Source: Streptomyces sp. JHA26
GTDB lineage: Bacteria > Actinomycetota > Actinomycetes > Streptomycetales > Streptomycetaceae
DNA: 50,921 nt
Reading direction: 5' to 3'
NCBI RefSeq assembly: GCF_002005565.1
Contig: NZ_BDJC01000052.1
Span: 1 to 50,921 of the forward strand
The notes beneath the pieces are model-generated. The model saw only the letters and a list, made by a program, of their open reading frames with translations, was not told the origin of the DNA and searched no databases. This document shows positions 1 through 7,835 of the stretch, piece after piece. Numbering within the stretch: the first letter of the stretch is position 1; each line of letters opens with the position of its first letter. The position numbers and the translations under genes were made by a program.

Positions 1-972
1 CGGGGACGCGCCGTACCGCCGGAGGGCCGTCCTGCCGGCGCCCCCGCGGAGACCCCGTCGGAGACGACCACACGCCTGCGCCCGATCCCGGCGCGGCCCG
101 AGCCGCACGCCCCCGACCCGGCCCTGTCGTGGGGCACCGCCCCCGGGCCGCGGCCGCTCGTGTCGTTCGCCGAGCCCGAGGGGTACGACCAGCACGCCCG
201 GCCGCGCCCGCTCGGCGGACGCCTGCGGCCCCAGGCCGTCGCCGCTGCCGTCTGCCTGGTGCTCGGGACAGGCCTCGTCACCGGTGCCCTCACCGGCAGC
301 TGGCTCGTCGGGGACCCCGGGGACGCCGACGCGCGCAGTGCCTTCGCCGCCGCCGGGGACCTGTGGCACAGCGTGCCGGTCGACCAGCTCTTCCCGCCCA
401 CCGTGCAGGGACAGGGCGCCGGTCCCGGCGGCGCCGACCGCACCTGGATCCGCGTCGCCGTCGCCCCGGACAGCGGCTGCGCGGGCGCCTTCGACCCGCT
501 GCTGGCCAAGGCCCTCGCCCCGGTCGGCTGCGCACGCCTGCTGCGCGCCACCTACACCGACGCCACCCGGAGCCACGTCACCACCGTCGGCCTGCTCTTC
601 ACCAAGGCCGACGCCGCCGCCATGAGCTCGCTGGCGGGCCGGTTCGAGAAGGAGGGCCTGGCCCGGCGCGCCGACCTCGTGCCGCTGCCCTACGCCGCCG
701 AGGACACCGTCGCCGCCGGCTTCGGCGCGGACGCGCGCGCCTCGTGGACCGTCTCCGTCCTCACCGACGCCCCCGTCGTCGTCTACGCCGTCTCCGGCTG
801 GGCCGACGGCCGCGCCGTCGACCGGCCCGAACCCGCGCGGGAGGCCATGGAGGCCGGCGCCACCTCCGCCCCGGCCCAGGCCGGCCTCGGTCACGAGGCG
901 CAGGGCCTCGCCGACCGCGTCGAACGCGCCCTGCGCAAGAACGTCGGCACCGCCACGGAGCAGCCCTCGTGA
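1..972 (+). CDS. Membrane-anchored hypothetical protein, 5' end outside window
   Basis: The frame is open from the first base, so the gene most likely starts upstream; a GTG at 160 could be an internal start, but nothing upstream of it looks like a ribosome site. The visible N-terminal part is Pro/Arg rich and likely cytoplasmic. One transmembrane helix follows (around AVCLVLGTGLVTGALTG, about 30 residues after the GTG), then an extracytoplasmic domain of about 200 residues with two cysteines close together (SGCAGAF and PVGCARLL). The stop overlaps the start of the mycosin-like protease by GTGA, so the two are translationally coupled and probably work together at the membrane. I do not recognise the extracytoplasmic domain. 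A partner of a subtilase in a type VII secretion-like setting is an inference from context only. Confidence 0.75.
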   Translation, partial: RGRAVPPEGRPAGAPAETPSETTTRLRPIPARPEPHAPDPALSWGTAPGPRPLVSFAEPEGYDQHARPRPLGGRLRPQAVAAAVCLVLGTGLVTGALTGSWLVGDPGDADARSAFAAAGDLWHSVPVDQLFPPTVQGQGAGPGGADRTWIRVAVAPDSGCAGAFDPLLAKALAPVGCARLLRATYTDATRSHVTTVGLLFTKADAAAMSSLAGRFEKEGLARRADLVPLPYAAEDTVAAGFGADARASWTVSVLTDAPVVVYAVSGWADGRAVDRPEPAREAMEAGATSAPAQAGLGHEAQGLADRVERALRKNVGTATEQPS

Positions 973-2147
973 CCACCACCACCCGCCGGACCGGGGGCGC
1001 CCTGGGCGTCCTCCTCGCCGCCGCCCTCGTCCTCGCCCCGGTGCCCGCCGCGCACGCCGACGGCATCCGCGCCAAGCAGTGGGCCCTCGACGCCCTGCAC
1101 ACCGACGAGGCGTGGCGCACCACCAAGGGTGCGGGCGTCACCGTCGCCGTCCTGGACACCGGCGTCGAGGCCGACCACCCCGACCTGGCCGGGAACGTCC
1201 TCCCCGGCACCGACCTGGTCGGCTTCGGCGCGAGCGAGGGCGACCGCGCCTGGGCCCGGCACGGCACCGCCATGGCCGGGATCATCGCCGGTCACGGCCA
1301 CGGGCCCGGCAACTCCGAGGGCGTCCTGGGCATCGCGCCCGAGGCCAGGATCCTCCCCGTACGCGTGATCCTCGAGGACGGCGACCCCTCCCGCGCCAAG
1401 GCCCGCAAGACCCGCGGCAACGCGCTCGCCGAGGGCATCCGCTGGGCCGCCGACCACGGCGCCGACGTCATCAACCTCTCCCTCGGCGACGACTCCGCCT
1501 CCGCCCATCCCGAACCCACCGAGGACGAGGCGATCCAGTACGCCCTGAAGAAGGGCGTGGTCGTCGTCGCCTCGGCCGGCAACGGCGGCGAGAAGGGCGA
1601 CCACGTCTCCTACCCGGCCGCCTACCCGGGCGTCATCGCCGCGACCGCCGTCGACCGCTTCGGCACCCGCGCCTCCTTCTCCACCCGCCGCTGGTACGCC
1701 ACGGTCAGCGCCCCCGGCGTCGACGTGATCATCGCCGACCCGGACCACCGCTACTACGAGGGCTGGGGCACCAGCGCCGCCTCCGCGTTCGTCTCCGGCA
1801 CCGCCGCCCTGGTCAAGGCGGCCCACCCGGACCTTTCCCCCGCCCAGGTCAAGAAGCTCCTGGAGGACACGGCCCGCAACGCCCCCGCCGACGGACGTGA
1901 CGACTCCCGGGGCTTCGGCTTCGTCGACCCCGCCGCCGCCCTCGAGGCCGCCGCACGGCTGAAGCCGCGGGGAACGGACCCGGCGGCCTACGGCGAGGAG
2001 TACTTCGGCTCCGGACCGGACGCCCCCACCTCCCACGACGACACCTCGGCCTGGGCGGCCCCGCTGGCCGGCGGCGCGGGCGGCGTCCTGATCGTCGCCT
2101 CCGTGGTCCTGTGGCGCGGCCGCCGCGCACGCTACGACGACTTCTGA
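969..2147 (+). CDS. Mycosin-like subtilisin-family serine protease (S8), membrane anchored
   Basis: A 392-residue S8 peptidase. It has an N-terminal signal peptide (ALGVLLAAALVLAPVPAAHA), the catalytic Asp63 in VLDTGVE, His98 in RHGTAMAG, the oxyanion Asn205 in SAGNGG, and Ser269 in GTSAASAFVSG. A C-terminal transmembrane helix (about 365-382) is followed by a short basic tail. This architecture, secreted protease with a C-terminal anchor, is that of mycosins (MycP), which act with type VII (ESX) secretion systems; Streptomyces carry several such paralogues and most are not tied to a complete ESX locus. No WXG100 or EccC gene is visible here. The GTG start at 969 overlaps the upstream stop and places the signal peptide at the N terminus; a longer frame starting at 129 is a shadow of the previous gene. 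Confidence 0.88.
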   Translation: MTTTTRRTGGALGVLLAAALVLAPVPAAHADGIRAKQWALDALHTDEAWRTTKGAGVTVAVLDTGVEADHPDLAGNVLPGTDLVGFGASEGDRAWARHGTAMAGIIAGHGHGPGNSEGVLGIAPEARILPVRVILEDGDPSRAKARKTRGNALAEGIRWAADHGADVINLSLGDDSASAHPEPTEDEAIQYALKKGVVVVASAGNGGEKGDHVSYPAAYPGVIAATAVDRFGTRASFSTRRWYATVSAPGVDVIIADPDHRYYEGWGTSAASAFVSGTAALVKAAHPDLSPAQVKKLLEDTARNAPADGRDDSRGFGFVDPAAALEAAARLKPRGTDPAAYGEEYFGSGPDAPTSHDDTSAWAAPLAGGAGGVLIVASVVLWRGRRARYDDF

Positions 2148-2190
2148 TCCCCCACCGCGCCGCACCGGCGAACACCGCCACCGACACCTC

Positions 2191-2256
2191 GGCGCCGTCC
2201 GCCACGGGCACCGCCGCCGCGGCGCCGTTCGCCACGGGCACCGCCGCCGCGGCGCC
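2191..2256. repeat. Tandem 30-bp repeat in a gene-free stretch
   Basis: Two 30-bp units (2191-2220 and 2221-2250) differ by one base (gtcc versus gttc), and the first 6 bases of a third unit follow. They lie in the 335-bp stretch 2148-2482 between the protease and the SseB-like gene. Apart from this repeat and the promoter at its 3' end I see no gene there: the frame is open in register with the downstream gene, but it lacks a ribosome site and its composition is irregular. Confidence 0.8.
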
Positions 2257-2469
2257 TCCCGGTCCACGGCCGCCTCCGTCGTGCTCTCCACCGGTGCCTC
2301 CCCGTCCGCGCTCGCCGAGGCCGCCGGCGACACGGCGCCCGCGTCCGGATCCGCCCGCGCCGTCACGTACACCGCCCCGGCGGCGGTGGCCGCGCGTACC
2401 GTCGGACGGAGGTGGAACGCGGCTCGGAGATCCCCGAGAGGCCGGTGAGGACCGTCCTCCGCCCCCCGA

Positions 2470-2475
2470 TAGGGT
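2470..2475 (+). promoter_or_regulatory. -10 box TAGGGT, leaderless SseB-like gene
   Basis: TAGGGT ends 7 bases before the GTG at 2483, so transcription would begin at or next to the start codon. There is no Shine-Dalgarno sequence between the two. This is the classic geometry of leaderless actinobacterial mRNAs. No convincing -35 is visible. Confidence 0.5.
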
Positions 2476-2482
2476 CGGGACC

Positions 2483-3274
2483 GTGGCGAACAAGAACATT
2501 CCCGACCCCGGCTTCTCCGACGACGACGGCTCCGCCGACCCCCGGCTGAGCGCGGCGCTCGCCGCCTGGGCCGAGGACCGCACCGCCCTGGCACCCGTGC
2601 TGGAGGCGCTCAAGGGCGCCCGGCTGCTCGTGCCCGTCGTGGCCGTCCTCGGCGAGGTCGAGGAGGACGGTGAAGAGGGGCGCGAAGCTCCTCGGGAGGG
2701 CGGTGGTGGGCGACGGGGGGGTGGGCTGCGCCGCGAGAAGACCAGCGACATGGCCGTGCCGACCCTCAAGGCCGGGAACCGCACCGCCCTGCCCGCCTTC
2801 ACCTCCACCGACTCGCTCGCCCGCTGGGACCCCGAGGCCCGCCCCGTCGCCGTACCGCTGCACCAGGCGCTGCAGGCCGCCGCCCACGAGAAGGCGGACA
2901 CGGTCGTGCTGGACCTGGCCGGACCGGTGCCGTTCGAGCTGAGCGGGGCGGCCCTGCTGGCGCTGGCCGAGGGGCGCACGACGACCGACCCGCTCGCCGA
3001 CCCGGCGGTCGTCGAGGCCGTACGCGGTGCCGTGGCCGCCGAGCCCGCCGTCCTGCGCGCCCACCTCGGACCGGGCCGGGCGGACGGCACCCTGGCGCTG
3101 GTCCTCGATCCCGCCGCGGCCCCGGCCGAGGCCGCCCGCGCCGTCGCCGGGCGGCTGGCCGCCGACGAGACACTGAGGGCCCGCCTGGTGCGCGGCCTCG
3201 ACCTGGCACTGCTGCCGGCCGGGGCGACGCCTCCGGGCGAGCCCTTGTACGTGCGGGGTCGGGCTCAGCCGTAG
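2483..3274 (+). CDS. SseB-like (SseB N-terminal domain) protein
   Basis: A 263-residue cytosolic protein resembling the SseB/enhanced-serine-sensitivity family found next to infC in Streptomyces. The N-terminal part (LAAWAEDRTALAPVLEALKG, then ARLLVPVVAVLGE) and the segment after it (REKTSDMAVPTLKAGNRTALPAFTS) match the SseB core. The C-terminal part is a repeated helical region. Between the two core segments lies an unusual Gly/Arg/Glu-rich insertion (about residues 60-77, nt 2660-2733) whose codons often end in A or T (GGT, GAA, GCT, CCT, CGA), unlike the rest of the gene. The GTG start is chosen from the leaderless promoter. The 3' end overlaps the convergent DUF1844 gene by 10 bp. The function of the family is not established. 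Confidence 0.8.
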   Translation: MANKNIPDPGFSDDDGSADPRLSAALAAWAEDRTALAPVLEALKGARLLVPVVAVLGEVEEDGEEGREAPREGGGGRRGGGLRREKTSDMAVPTLKAGNRTALPAFTSTDSLARWDPEARPVAVPLHQALQAAAHEKADTVVLDLAGPVPFELSGAALLALAEGRTTTDPLADPAVVEAVRGAVAAEPAVLRAHLGPGRADGTLALVLDPAAAPAEAARAVAGRLAADETLRARLVRGLDLALLPAGATPPGEPLYVRGRAQP

Positions 3275-3621
3275 ACGGCTCCGGTGTACTTCTCGCCCGG
3301 GCCCTGACCCGGCTCGTCCGGCACCAGCGACGCCTCGCGGAACGCCAGCTGCAGCGACTTCAGCCCGTCGCGCAGCGGCGCCGCGTGGAACGAGCTGATC
3401 TCGGTCGTGCTCGCGTCCAGCAGACCGGCCAGCGCGTGCACCAGCTTGCGCGCCTCGTCCAGGTCCTTGTGGGCGTCGCCCTCCTCGGTCAGTCCGAGCT
3501 TCACGGCGGCGGCGCTCATCAGATTGACGGCGACCGTCACGATCACCTCGACCGCGGGAACCTCCGCGATGTCACGGGCCATGGCGTCGAAGTCGGGCGT
3601 CTCAGGAGGGGTCTCACTCAT
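3265..3621 (-). CDS. DUF1844 family protein
   Basis: A 118-residue, mostly helical, acidic protein (SETPPETPDFDAMARDIAEV; VNLMSAAAVKLGL; DLDEARKLVHALAGLL) with the pattern of DUF1844 proteins that sit beside infC in actinobacteria. No enzymatic motif or membrane segment is visible and the function is unknown. The ATG at 3621 is preferred over the in-frame GTG at 3630, because a TATCGT -10 box (3629-3634, minus strand) lies 7 bases upstream of it and the GTG falls inside that box; this again suggests a leaderless message. The gene is divergent from the infC operon and convergent with the SseB-like gene. Confidence 0.85.
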   Translation of the reverse strand: MSETPPETPDFDAMARDIAEVPAVEVIVTVAVNLMSAAAVKLGLTEEGDAHKDLDEARKLVHALAGLLDASTTEISSFHAAPLRDGLKSLQLAFREASLVPDEPGQGPGEKYTGAVYG

Positions 3622-3669
3622 GCCGCTCACGATAGGCGCAGGAAGGGGCGGGGCCCCACTCGGTCCCGG

Positions 3670-3699
3670 TTAGCCCTTCCCCCGCCGAGCTGCTAACCT
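3670..3699 (+). promoter_or_regulatory. Candidate promoter of the infC operon
   Basis: TTAGCC (3670-3675) and TAACCT (3694-3699) are separated by 18 bp and would start transcription near 3706, giving a leader of about 300 nt before IF3. Placement is by eye; the -35 match is weak. The stretch 3622-4008 has no protein gene. Confidence 0.4.
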
Positions 3700-3865
3700 T
3701 GTGTAACGACCGGTCGGACACGCACGCCCCACGGCAGCGGGCCCGGCCCACAAGTGGAGGCTTTCGAACTCCCACCTGACCGTCCTCCGGGACGGCGGGT
3801 CACCGGTCAGGCGGTCCCGTCCCCACGGCGGCGACCGACCCGAAAGCGCGCTCCGCGGCCATCGC

Positions 3866-3923
3866 GGCGGTGCTCCGGTAGCAGTTCGAGGAGCCCCGCC
3901 TGTGATCGTCCGGGGCATTTTTT
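3866..3923 (+). promoter_or_regulatory. Terminator/antiterminator attenuator in the infC leader
   Basis: An intrinsic terminator is formed by GCCCCG (3893-3898) and CGGGGC (3911-3916), followed by A and six T (3918-3923). A second helix pairs 3866-3876 with 3890-3900: 10 of 11 positions pair, with one T-C mismatch at 3871/3895. The second helix takes up the whole 5' arm of the terminator, so the two are mutually exclusive. This is the layout of a transcription attenuator ahead of a translation-factor/ribosomal-protein operon. By analogy with L20-controlled infC leaders in Firmicutes the ligand could be L20 or IF3, but this is inference. Confidence 0.7.
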
Positions 3924-4008
3924 GTGCGCCGACGCGGTTAGGTCTAACGAACACAGACGTTACGCGGCCGTCCGCCAGACCGCCGCGTGGTGCTACCGAG
4001 GAGGATCC

Positions 4009-4662
4009 ATCAGCGCCGAGCCCCGCATCAACGACCGGATTCGCGTTCCCGAGGTGCGACTTGTCGGTCCCAGCGGCGAGCAGGTCGGGATTGTCCCGCT
4101 TGCCAAGGCCCTGGAGCTTGCGCAGGAGTACGACCTCGACCTCGTAGAGGTCGCGGCGAACGCCCGTCCGCCCGTGTGCAAGCTCATGGACTACGGGAAG
4201 TTCAAGTACGAGTCGGCCATGAAGGCCCGTGAGGCGCGCAAGAACCAGGCGCACACGGTCATCAAGGAGATGAAGCTCCGGCCGAAGATCGACCCGCACG
4301 ACTATGACACCAAGAAGGGTCACGTCGTCCGGTTCCTCAAGCAGGGCGACAAGGTCAAGATCACGATCATGTTCCGTGGTCGCGAGCAGTCCCGGCCGGA
4401 GCTCGGCTACCGACTGCTGCAGCGTCTCGCGGAGGACGTGGCCGACCTCGGGTTCGTGGAGTCGAACCCGAAGCAGGACGGCCGCAACATGATCATGGTT
4501 CTCGGTCCGCACAAGAAGAAGACCGAGGCGATGGCCGAGGCTCGCCAGGCACAGGAAGCCCGCAAGGCGGAGGCGAAGGCCAACCCCGGCAAGTCGCAGA
4601 ACGCCGCGGACGCCGACGCCGTGAACGCCGAGGCTCCGGCCGAGGCCTCCGCCGAGGCGTGA
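4009..4662 (+). CDS. infC: Translation initiation factor IF-3, probable AUC start
   Basis: IF3 binds the 30S subunit, prevents early 50S joining and checks the start codon and initiator tRNA. The protein begins ISAEPRINDRIRVPEVRLVG, the canonical N-terminal domain. A linker helix follows (KYESAMKAREARKNQ), then the C-terminal domain (VIKEMKLRPKIDPHDYDTK to NMIMVLGP) and an Ala/Glu-rich tail of about 45 residues longer than in enterobacteria. No ATG, GTG or TTG lies just before the conserved start; instead ATC at 4009 follows a strong GAGGAGG (3998-4004) at 4-nt spacing. Non-AUG starts (AUU/AUC) are known for infC and let IF3 repress its own translation. It is first in an operon with rpmI and rplT. 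Confidence 0.93.
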   Translation: MSAEPRINDRIRVPEVRLVGPSGEQVGIVPLAKALELAQEYDLDLVEVAANARPPVCKLMDYGKFKYESAMKAREARKNQAHTVIKEMKLRPKIDPHDYDTKKGHVVRFLKQGDKVKITIMFRGREQSRPELGYRLLQRLAEDVADLGFVESNPKQDGRNMIMVLGPHKKKTEAMAEARQAQEARKAEAKANPGKSQNAADADAVNAEAPAEASAEA

Positions 4663-4772
4663 CCCCGGGGGACGCGAGTCCCCAGGATGTAACCGATACA
4701 AGAGCGACGCTCCACCGTGCCCGGTTCTCACGACCGGGCACCGGAGCGCCACGACGAGGAGATAACGGCGCT

Positions 4773-4967
4773 ATGCCGAAGAACAAGTCGCACAGCGGTG
4801 CCAGCAAGCGCTTCAAGATCACCGGCTCCGGCAAGGTGCTCCGTGAGCGCGCCGGCAAGCGCCACCTGCTCGAGCACAAGTCGTCCCGCGTGACGCGTCG
4901 CCTCACCGGCAACGCCGAGATGGCCCCGGGCGACGCCGCGAAGATCAAGAAGCTTCTCGGCAAGTGA
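4773..4967 (+). CDS. rpmI: 50S ribosomal protein L35
   Basis: A 64-residue basic protein with the L35 signature (MPKNKSHSGASKRFKITGSG; KRHLLEHKSSRVTRRL). It is a late-assembling protein of the large subunit. The gene lies 110 bp after infC, with GAGGAG at 4756-4761 upstream of the ATG. Length and position between infC and rplT are standard for the operon. Confidence 0.97.
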   Translation: MPKNKSHSGASKRFKITGSGKVLRERAGKRHLLEHKSSRVTRRLTGNAEMAPGDAAKIKKLLGK

Positions 4968-5064
4968 CGTACGGGCGCCACTGAGCGCCGTACGGCAGGA
5001 CCGGGACCCCATCAACACCGGGCCGTGTGAGGACAACCGCGGCCCCGCTACAAGGAGTTAACAA

Positions 5065-5448
5065 GTGGCACGCGTCAAGCGGGCAGTCAACGCCCACAAG
5101 AAGCGCCGGGCGATCCTCGAGCAGGCCTCCGGCTACCGCGGTCAGCGTTCGCGCCTGTACCGCAAGGCCAAGGAGCAGGTCACCCACTCGCTGGTCTACA
5201 ACTACAACGACCGCAAGAAGCGCAAGGGTGACTTCCGCCAGCTGTGGATCCAGCGCATCAACGCCGCTGCCCGCGCCAACGGCATCACGTACAACCGCTT
5301 CATCCAGGGCCTCAAGGCCGCCAACGTCGAGGTGGACCGCAAGATCCTCGCCGAGCTGGCCGTCAACGACGCCGGTGCGTTCGCCGCGCTGGTCGAGGTC
5401 GCCCAGAAGGCGCTGCCGAGCGACGTCAACGCGCCGAAGGCCGCGTGA
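5065..5448 (+). CDS. rplT: 50S ribosomal protein L20
   Basis: A 127-residue basic protein with the L20 pattern (MARVKRAVNAHKKRRAILEQ; GYRGQRSRLYRKAKEQVTHS; RINAAARANGITYNRFIQGL). It binds 23S rRNA early in assembly and, in several bacteria, represses the infC-rpmI-rplT mRNA. GTG start with AAGGAG (5052-5057) upstream. It is the last gene of the operon and is followed by a terminator. Confidence 0.97.
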   Translation: MARVKRAVNAHKKRRAILEQASGYRGQRSRLYRKAKEQVTHSLVYNYNDRKKRKGDFRQLWIQRINAAARANGITYNRFIQGLKAANVEVDRKILAELAVNDAGAFAALVEVAQKALPSDVNAPKAA

Positions 5449-5478
5449 CGCCGCGCCGGCTCTGAGCCGACGTGACCG

Positions 5479-5505
5479 GACCCGCAGGTTTCGAGCCTGC
5501 GGGTC
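5479..5505 (+). terminator. Terminator of infC-rpmI-rplT
   Basis: A perfect 10-bp stem, GACCCGCAGG (5479-5488) and CCTGCGGGTC (5496-5505), has a 7-nt loop and lies 30 bp after the rplT stop. Its tail is only mildly T-rich, as is usual in Streptomyces. Confidence 0.8.
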
Positions 5506-5559
5506 CTGTCGTTGCCGCCCCTCCGTCCTCCGTCGGCTGCGGGCGCGTCGTGGCCGGTC

Positions 5560-5590
5560 GCGCAGTTCCCCGCGCCCCTGAGGGGCGCGC
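5560..5590. repeat. Dispersed intergenic repeat, copy 1
   Basis: The core GCGCAGTTCCCCGCGCCCCT is followed by gaggggcgc, which pairs with the second half of the core to give a hairpin. Related copies lie at 11541-11612 and 30111-30140, always between genes. This core resembles a short repeat I know from many Streptomyces intergenic regions. Confidence 0.7.
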
Positions 5591-5630
5591 TGCAGTCCGC
5601 GTCGATTCCCATGTGAAGGTGTGAGCAAGA

Positions 5631-6479
<849 letters not shown>

Positions 6480-6485
6480 TAGGGT
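6480..6485 (+). promoter_or_regulatory. -10 box TAGGGT ahead of the PAS kinase
   Basis: TAGGGT begins one base after the methyltransferase stop. A start near 6492 would leave a leader of about 40 nt containing purine-rich GAGGTGGGG (from 6516) before the ATG at 6534. Confidence 0.45.
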
Positions 6486-6533
6486 GACCAGTTCGGGGAC
6501 CCCCAGACCGGCTGAGAGGTGGGGTACGGGGAT

Positions 6534-7673
6534 ATGAGCGTCGGCACGGGCAGCGCACCGGGAGCACACCGGGCGGGGGGCCCTCCCGCGCCGCGCCGGC
6601 CCGGGGACCTCGCCGACCTCGGCATCGGCCCCGACGAGCTGCCCGACGGCCTCGTCGTCGCGGACGAGCACGGACGGGTGATCTGCTTCAACGCGGCCGC
6701 GGCCCGCATCACCGCCGTCCCCGCGGCCCACGCCCTCGGACAGCGCCTCGAGAAGGCCCTGCCCCTGGAGGACCTCGAAGGGCGGCGCTGGTGGCAGCTG
6801 ACCGACCCCTACGGCGGGCTCGCCGTCCGCGTCGGCCAGCCGGAGCGCAACCTGCTGCTCCCCGGAGGCCGTGAGGTCCTGGTCACCGCCCGCTACGTGC
6901 GCGTCGAACGCCTCGGCCCCGTCCACCGCGTCGTCGTCACCCTGCGCGACACCGAGGCCCGCCGCCGCACCGAGCACAGCCACGCCGAGCTGATCGCCAC
7001 CGTCGCCCACGAACTGCGCTCCCCGCTCACCTCCGTCAAGGGCTTCACGGCGACGCTGCTGGCCAAGTGGGAGCGGTTCACCGACGACCAGAAGCGGCTG
7101 ATGCTGGAGACCGTCGACGCCGACGCCGACCGGGTCACCCGGCTCATCGCCGAACTGCTGGACATCTCGCGGATCGACTCGGGCCGGCTGGAGGTGCGCC
7201 GCCAGCCCGTCGACATCGGCGCCGCGGTCGGCCGCCACATCCAGGCCTACGTCGCCGCCGGACAGCCGGCCGACCGCTTCCTGCTCCGCCTCGGCCGGCC
7301 GCTGCCCGCCCTGTGGGCCGACCCCGACAAGATCGACCAGGTGCTCAGCAACCTCATCGAAAATGCCGTGCGGCACGGCGAGGGAACCGTCACCATCGAC
7401 ATCACGCCCGCCGCGTCCCCCCGCGAGGAGGAGGACGCCGGCACGTCGGTCACGGTGAGCGACGAGGGGCCCGGCATCCCGGAGGAGTCCATGAACCGCG
7501 TCTTCACCCGCTTCTGGCGGGGCAGCAAGCGCGGTGGCACCGGCCTCGGGCTCTACATCGTCAAGGGCATCGTCGAGGCCCACGGCGGCACCATCACGGT
7601 CGGCCGCGCCCCCGGCGGCGGCGCCGAGTTCCGATTTACGTTGCCCGTGGCGGCTCCCGCGTATCTCACCTGA
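6534..7673 (+). CDS. Soluble PAS-domain sensor histidine kinase
   Basis: A 379-residue cytosolic kinase with no transmembrane segment. A PAS domain (about 30-135: ELPDGLVVADEHGRVICFNAAAARI) is followed by a HisKA dimerisation domain with phospho-accepting His159 in HELRSPLTSVKG. The HATPase domain has the N box (LSNLIENAVRHG, about 271-282), G1 (DEGPGIP, about 310) and G2 (GTGLGLYIVKGI, about 335). The ATG is chosen over the GTG at 6519 because of the purine-rich site before it. No response regulator lies next to it, so it is an orphan; its partner must be encoded elsewhere. The PAS domain suggests an internal redox, light or ligand signal, which the sequence does not identify. Confidence 0.88.
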   Translation: MSVGTGSAPGAHRAGGPPAPRRPGDLADLGIGPDELPDGLVVADEHGRVICFNAAAARITAVPAAHALGQRLEKALPLEDLEGRRWWQLTDPYGGLAVRVGQPERNLLLPGGREVLVTARYVRVERLGPVHRVVVTLRDTEARRRTEHSHAELIATVAHELRSPLTSVKGFTATLLAKWERFTDDQKRLMLETVDADADRVTRLIAELLDISRIDSGRLEVRRQPVDIGAAVGRHIQAYVAAGQPADRFLLRLGRPLPALWADPDKIDQVLSNLIENAVRHGEGTVTIDITPAASPREEEDAGTSVTVSDEGPGIPEESMNRVFTRFWRGSKRGGTGLGLYIVKGIVEAHGGTITVGRAPGGGAEFRFTLPVAAPAYLT

Positions 7674-7835
7674 GACGGTCCGGGACCCCCACGGGCGCCT
7701 TCGCCCTTCTCCACCCCGTTAGACTCGGCCTTTGGCACCTTTGTGTCCCGCAGACGGAGACGCCCAGAGCGAGACGCTTCGTCCACGAGCCGGTGACGGG
7801 GACCATCAGCCAGCCAATCGGAAGCACGGGAAGAG

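Noticed and set aside
7674..7835. Phenylalanine leader-peptide attenuator before pheS
   Set aside because: No short ORF with a run of Phe codons and no terminator with U tract were found.
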